Shown: in pieces, positions 5,450-8,028 of the stretch
How the letters are laid out: the number at the start of each line of letters is the position of its first letter
How positions within the stretch are numbered: position 1 is the first letter of the stretch
DNA from: Anaerolineaceae bacterium
GTDB taxonomy: Bacteria; Chloroflexota; Anaerolineae; Anaerolineales; Anaerolineaceae
Assembly (NCBI GenBank): GCA_011620465.1
Contig: WOZC01000109.1
Coordinates: forward strand, 1 to 8,028
Length of the DNA stretch: 8,028 nucleotides
Reading direction: 5' to 3'
The notes under the pieces: generated by a model
What the model was told of the DNA's origin: nothing
What the model saw: the letters and a program-made list of their open reading frames with translations, nothing else
Database searches by the model: none
Program-made: the position numbers and the translations under genes

Positions 5450-7016
5450 CGAACCGTGTATTCTAGCTGTCGATCTAGGGACCTCTGGATGTAAAACAGC
5501 CATCATCACCATCAGCGGCAAGGTATTAGGCTGGGAATTCAAAGAAGTCGATTTGAAGGTGCTGCCCAATGGAGGCGCCGAACAGGATCCGCACGACTGG
5601 TGGAACGCCTTTCTGCTCACTTCACGGCGCTTGTTGGCCAAGAATCTGGTCAACACTGAGACCATTCAGGCCGTCTGCTGCTCCACCCAGGGTGAAGGCA
5701 CCGTGCCAGTCGACCGCGACGGAAATGCGCTGATGAACTGCGTCACGTGGATGGACATGCGCGGGGCTAGCCACCTCAAAAAGATTACTGGTGGGTTCCC
5801 CGAAATCGAAGGTTATAAAGCCACCAAACTGGCCCGCTGGATCAATCTTACCGGCGGTGCACCTTCGCAGACTGGCAAAGACCCTTCCGCGCACATGCTG
5901 TTCATCCGCGATGAGTACCCCGAAATCTACGCTATGACCTATAAGTTCCTCAACGTACTCGATTATATGAACCTATGTCTGTGCGGACGTTTTGTGGCGA
6001 CCCCCGATTCCATTCTGACCTCATGGGTAACCGATAACCGCGATTCGGCGCATGTGAAATATTCTAAGGCGCTGCTCAAGAATTGTGGCATCGATGCCGA
6101 CAAATTTCCCGAGATCGTGCCCTGCAATTCTGTAATCGGCGAACTGAAGCCGGAAGTGGCTGAATCGCTCGGTCTGAAAAGCAGTGTAAAGGTCGTTGCA
6201 GGTGCCATCGATACCACCTCGGCAGCCATCGGTTCAGGCGCCGTTGGAGACTTCGAGAGCCACCTTTACATTGGTACTTCTTCATGGATCGCAGCACACG
6301 TTCCTTTTAAAAAGACCGATCTGATGAGCTCACTGGCGTCAGTGCCTTGCGCTATCCCCAGCAAATACTTGATGATCATCATGCAGACCACTGCCGGCGG
6401 TAACCTGACCTTCCTGCGCGATAAAATTCTCTATCACAAAGATGAGTTGATGGCTGAAGAACATGTGCCGGCCGTGTACCGCGTGATGGACCGCATTGCC
6501 GAGCGTGTACCGGCCGGCAGCAACGGTGTGATCTACACACCGTGGATCTACGGTGAGCGCTCCCCGATAGAAGATAGTCATGTGCGCGCTTCCATTTTTA
6601 ATATTTCGCTCGTAAACAATCGCTCAGACCTGATTCGAGCCTTTCTGGAAGGGGTAGCCTTCAACACCCGATGGATGCTGGAACCCGCCGAAAAGTTCTT
6701 GGGAAGGAAAATTGAAACATTGAATATCGTAGGTGGGGGTGCAAAATCTGCAATCTGGTGCCAGATCTTTGCTGATGTAATGAACCTGACTATTCGTCAG
6801 GTGAAAGATCCTATCGAAGTCAATGCACGCGGTGCCGCGTTCATCGCTGCCCAGGCTTTGGGATTGCTCGAATTCGATGATCTGCATAAGCAGGTAGAAT
6901 TCGAGGCGGAGTATACCCCTAACCCGGCCAACCGCGCCATCTACGATAAAATCTTTAACGAATTTACCACTTACTACAAACAAACCAAGGAAATCTACAA
7001 GCGGTTAAACGGGTAA
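5442..7016 (+). CDS. FGGY-family carbohydrate kinase (xylulokinase-like, substrate unknown)
   Basis: A 524-residue cytosolic sugar or polyol kinase of the ASKHA fold, slightly longer than XylB. The N-terminal lobe starts with the ATP-phosphate loop DLGTSGCK (11-18), followed by EQDPHDWW (47-54) and TWMDMR (102-107). The C-terminal lobe holds the catalytic-base motif AGAIDTTSAAIGSGA (Asp257), the glycine-rich YIGTSSW (276-282) and the adenine-site VGGGAKSAIW (430-439). Where xylulokinases have a QMHG sugar-binding motif, this protein has TQGEG (82-86), closer in style to the RE-type motif of glycerol and AI-2 kinases. D-xylulose is therefore doubtful. The start ATG 5442 overlaps the transporter stop and has AGGGAG at 5426-5431; an upstream ATG at 5382 lies inside the transporter gene and is not favoured. 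Probably phosphorylates the imported substrate before aldol cleavage. Confidence 0.93.
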   Translation: MTDEPCILAVDLGTSGCKTAIITISGKVLGWEFKEVDLKVLPNGGAEQDPHDWWNAFLLTSRRLLAKNLVNTETIQAVCCSTQGEGTVPVDRDGNALMNCVTWMDMRGASHLKKITGGFPEIEGYKATKLARWINLTGGAPSQTGKDPSAHMLFIRDEYPEIYAMTYKFLNVLDYMNLCLCGRFVATPDSILTSWVTDNRDSAHVKYSKALLKNCGIDADKFPEIVPCNSVIGELKPEVAESLGLKSSVKVVAGAIDTTSAAIGSGAVGDFESHLYIGTSSWIAAHVPFKKTDLMSSLASVPCAIPSKYLMIIMQTTAGGNLTFLRDKILYHKDELMAEEHVPAVYRVMDRIAERVPAGSNGVIYTPWIYGERSPIEDSHVRASIFNISLVNNRSDLIRAFLEGVAFNTRWMLEPAEKFLGRKIETLNIVGGGAKSAIWCQIFADVMNLTIRQVKDPIEVNARGAAFIAAQALGLLEFDDLHKQVEFEAEYTPNPANRAIYDKIFNEFTTYYKQTKEIYKRLNG

Positions 7017-7027
7017 GTAGAAATTCC

Positions 7028-7044
7028 CCCTCCTGTGAGGAGGG
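7028..7044 (+). terminator. Possible terminator hairpin after the kinase gene
   Basis: CCCTCCT (7028-7034) and AGGAGGG (7038-7044) form a perfect seven-base stem with a GTG loop, starting 12 bases after the kinase stop codon. The placement is right for the end of the rightward operon, but the only T-run (about 7062-7066) is about 17 bases further on. It may be a weak or Rho-assisted terminator. Confidence 0.4.
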
Positions 7045-7122
7045 CAGCAGATAGTATACACTTTTTAGATAAGTCATACGAGTTGTACCGCGATGGGTGT
7101 TTGGAGTTATGGGGGATAAGAT

Positions 7123-7380
7123 ATGAAGACATCGAGGTGTATATTGATCAAAACTATCATCCTCTTAGACTACCAAGAGTTGAGACAGATCAGTCCGGAG
7201 GCAGCCAGGAGAGCGATCGTGCAGGTTTTGCAGGCACACAACGGGAATGTGACAGCGACAGCAAAGATCTTGAGTGTCAGCCGGGCAACGATCTACAAAG
7301 CGATCCGTAAGAATAAGGCGGGGGAGCTGAAATTGCGGAAATCGGACTCTTTTTCACCATTTCTCAGATTATTCCCCTGA
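7123..7380 (+). pseudogene. HTH fragment, probably the N-terminus of a lost transposase or integrase
   Basis: The frame encodes 85 residues. Positions about 25-65 form a convincing Fis/resolvase-like helix-turn-helix: ISPEAARRAIVQVL, then NGNVTATAKILSVSRATIYKAI. In my experience such segments precede the DDE domain of IS481-like or other rve-type transposases, or occur as stand-alone DNA-binding proteins. Here, after about residue 70, the sequence loses that character, and no DDE domain follows. A GGGGG run at 7111-7115 could serve as an RBS, so a small expressed protein is possible. The 3' end overlaps, in another frame, the start of an MFS relic, which suggests the fragment was joined to it by deletion or insertion. 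No inverted-repeat ends or target duplication were found. Confidence 0.5.
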
Positions 7381-7953
7381 TCACGCAGATTCTTGACGGG
7401 TGGATTTCAGACAGCCGTGTACAAATGAAAAGCATCGTGGCTGCTTTGATTTACACCTTAGCAACAATCATCAGGGTCCGCATGGCTGTCAGGACGAGTC
7501 ATTCGATTCAGGAAAATGGCAAAAAAGTCCGTATCGAGCTGAGCGCCCTGAAGGTCAACCTGTCCACGATTTTTGGGTTGGTAATTGCAGGCGGTGTGAT
7601 GACCTGGATCGTGGTTATCGATGGGATCCGGGATATTTCCTTTTCACTCTCCAGCAGTTTGATTCCAGTCTATCTTGAGAGAATTGCCAACTTGACCGCT
7701 CAGTAGATTGGCGTGGTGAGCTCGATCCTGGGAATTGCGATGATGATCACTTATCCTGCTGGTCACCTGGCAGACAGGCGCGGCTAGCGCCAAGCGCTCG
7801 CGTTGGGCTTTGCTATGCAATTCTCGGGCATTTTTATCTTCATCAAGGCCGAAACACTTTCTTGTGTATGCTATTGGTTACGTTCTACTCGGCGTCGGTT
7901 TTAGACTGATGAGCCCAACCTATCAGTCGTTGTTAAGTAAGGTATCATGTTGA
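7317..7953 (+). pseudogene. Degenerate MFS transporter (multiple stops, frameshift, likely internal deletion)
   Basis: From about 7326 one frame reads as MFS membrane sequence (GLFFTISQIIPLITQIL), with a motif A-like GWISDSR at 7398. It continues through hydrophobic segments to a TAG at 7704-7706. The same frame resumes with IGVVSSILGIAMMITYPAGHLADRRG, where a second motif A begins at 7761, and hits a TAG at 7785-7787. It then shifts by one base near 7854-7866 (FLVYAIGYVLLGVG), and that frame stops at 7951-7953. The two motif A copies are only 121 residues apart rather than the usual 200 or so, which points to loss of several helices near 7410-7440. The gene is not functional. It is unrelated in detail to the intact transporter at 4220 and looks more like a drug-exporter type. 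Confidence 0.8.
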
Positions 7954-8028
7954 AAAATATCCAATAAGCACTATGACGATTGAGAAGGACCTCTTCGAGC
8001 GTTTTGTTTTTCATTCTATTTTCGATAG
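7954..8028. other. Right edge of the window, no assignable feature
   Basis: A frame opening at ATG 7973 stays open to the window end (starting Met-Thr-Ile-Glu-Lys-Asp), but it has no ribosome binding site and no recognisable motif. It could be a further shifted piece of the MFS relic, since MFS proteins normally continue well beyond the SLLSK segment. Confidence 0.3.

Noticed and set aside
5442..7016. Naming the kinase xylB
   Set aside because: Overall similarity is to xylulokinase-like FGGY proteins, but the QMHG sugar motif is absent and there is no xylose isomerase.
7035..7310. A 91-codon frame overlapping the HTH fragment
   Set aside because: No motif; its second half is an out-of-frame reading of the HTH sequence.

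Overview
The window is bacterial and compact. It is dominated by a divergently arranged five-gene catabolic cluster with a damaged, apparently decaying sequence on its right flank. No rRNA, tRNA, CRISPR array or intact mobile element is visible. The organism cannot be fixed from this sequence. The style of the right-hand pseudogenes (a Fis-like HTH fragment of transposase or integrase type, and an MFS exporter relic) reminds me of Anaerolineae/Chloroflexota genomes, but that is a weak impression.

Layout. Positions 1-11 hold the first codons of a leftward gene that runs off the window, with a good ribosome binding site and a -10 box behind it. Positions 46-700 are AT-rich and have no convincing gene, only a few inverted repeats. 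A rho-independent terminator at 701-728 closes a leftward two-gene operon: a Zn-dependent class II aldolase (2199-2885), then a class III PLP aminotransferase of the glutamate-semialdehyde-aminomutase type (757-2202). The two overlap by an ATGA. The control region at about 2886-3292 carries a leftward promoter overlapped by a palindrome with flanking direct repeats, the best candidate operator. Rightward lie a GntR/HutC-type regulator (3293-4150), an MFS transporter (4220-5449) whose sequence resembles the FLVCR (SLC49) family, and an FGGY carbohydrate kinase (5442-7016). The last two overlap by 8 bases. Beyond a hairpin at 7028-7044 come an HTH fragment (7123-7380) and an MFS pseudogene (about 7317-7953) with stops, a frameshift and probably an internal deletion.

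How the genes may work together (inference): the transporter imports a small polar compound, the FGGY kinase phosphorylates a hydroxyl, and the class II aldolase cleaves the phosphorylated ketose, probably to DHAP plus an aldehyde. The PLP enzyme moves or removes an amino group. The GntR/UTRA protein senses an intermediate and controls both arms. A kinase, aldolase and aminotransferase together with an FLVCR-like carrier do not match any textbook sugar pathway I know. The cluster is therefore a candidate route for an amino-polyol, amino-sugar or amine-derived substrate that has not been described.
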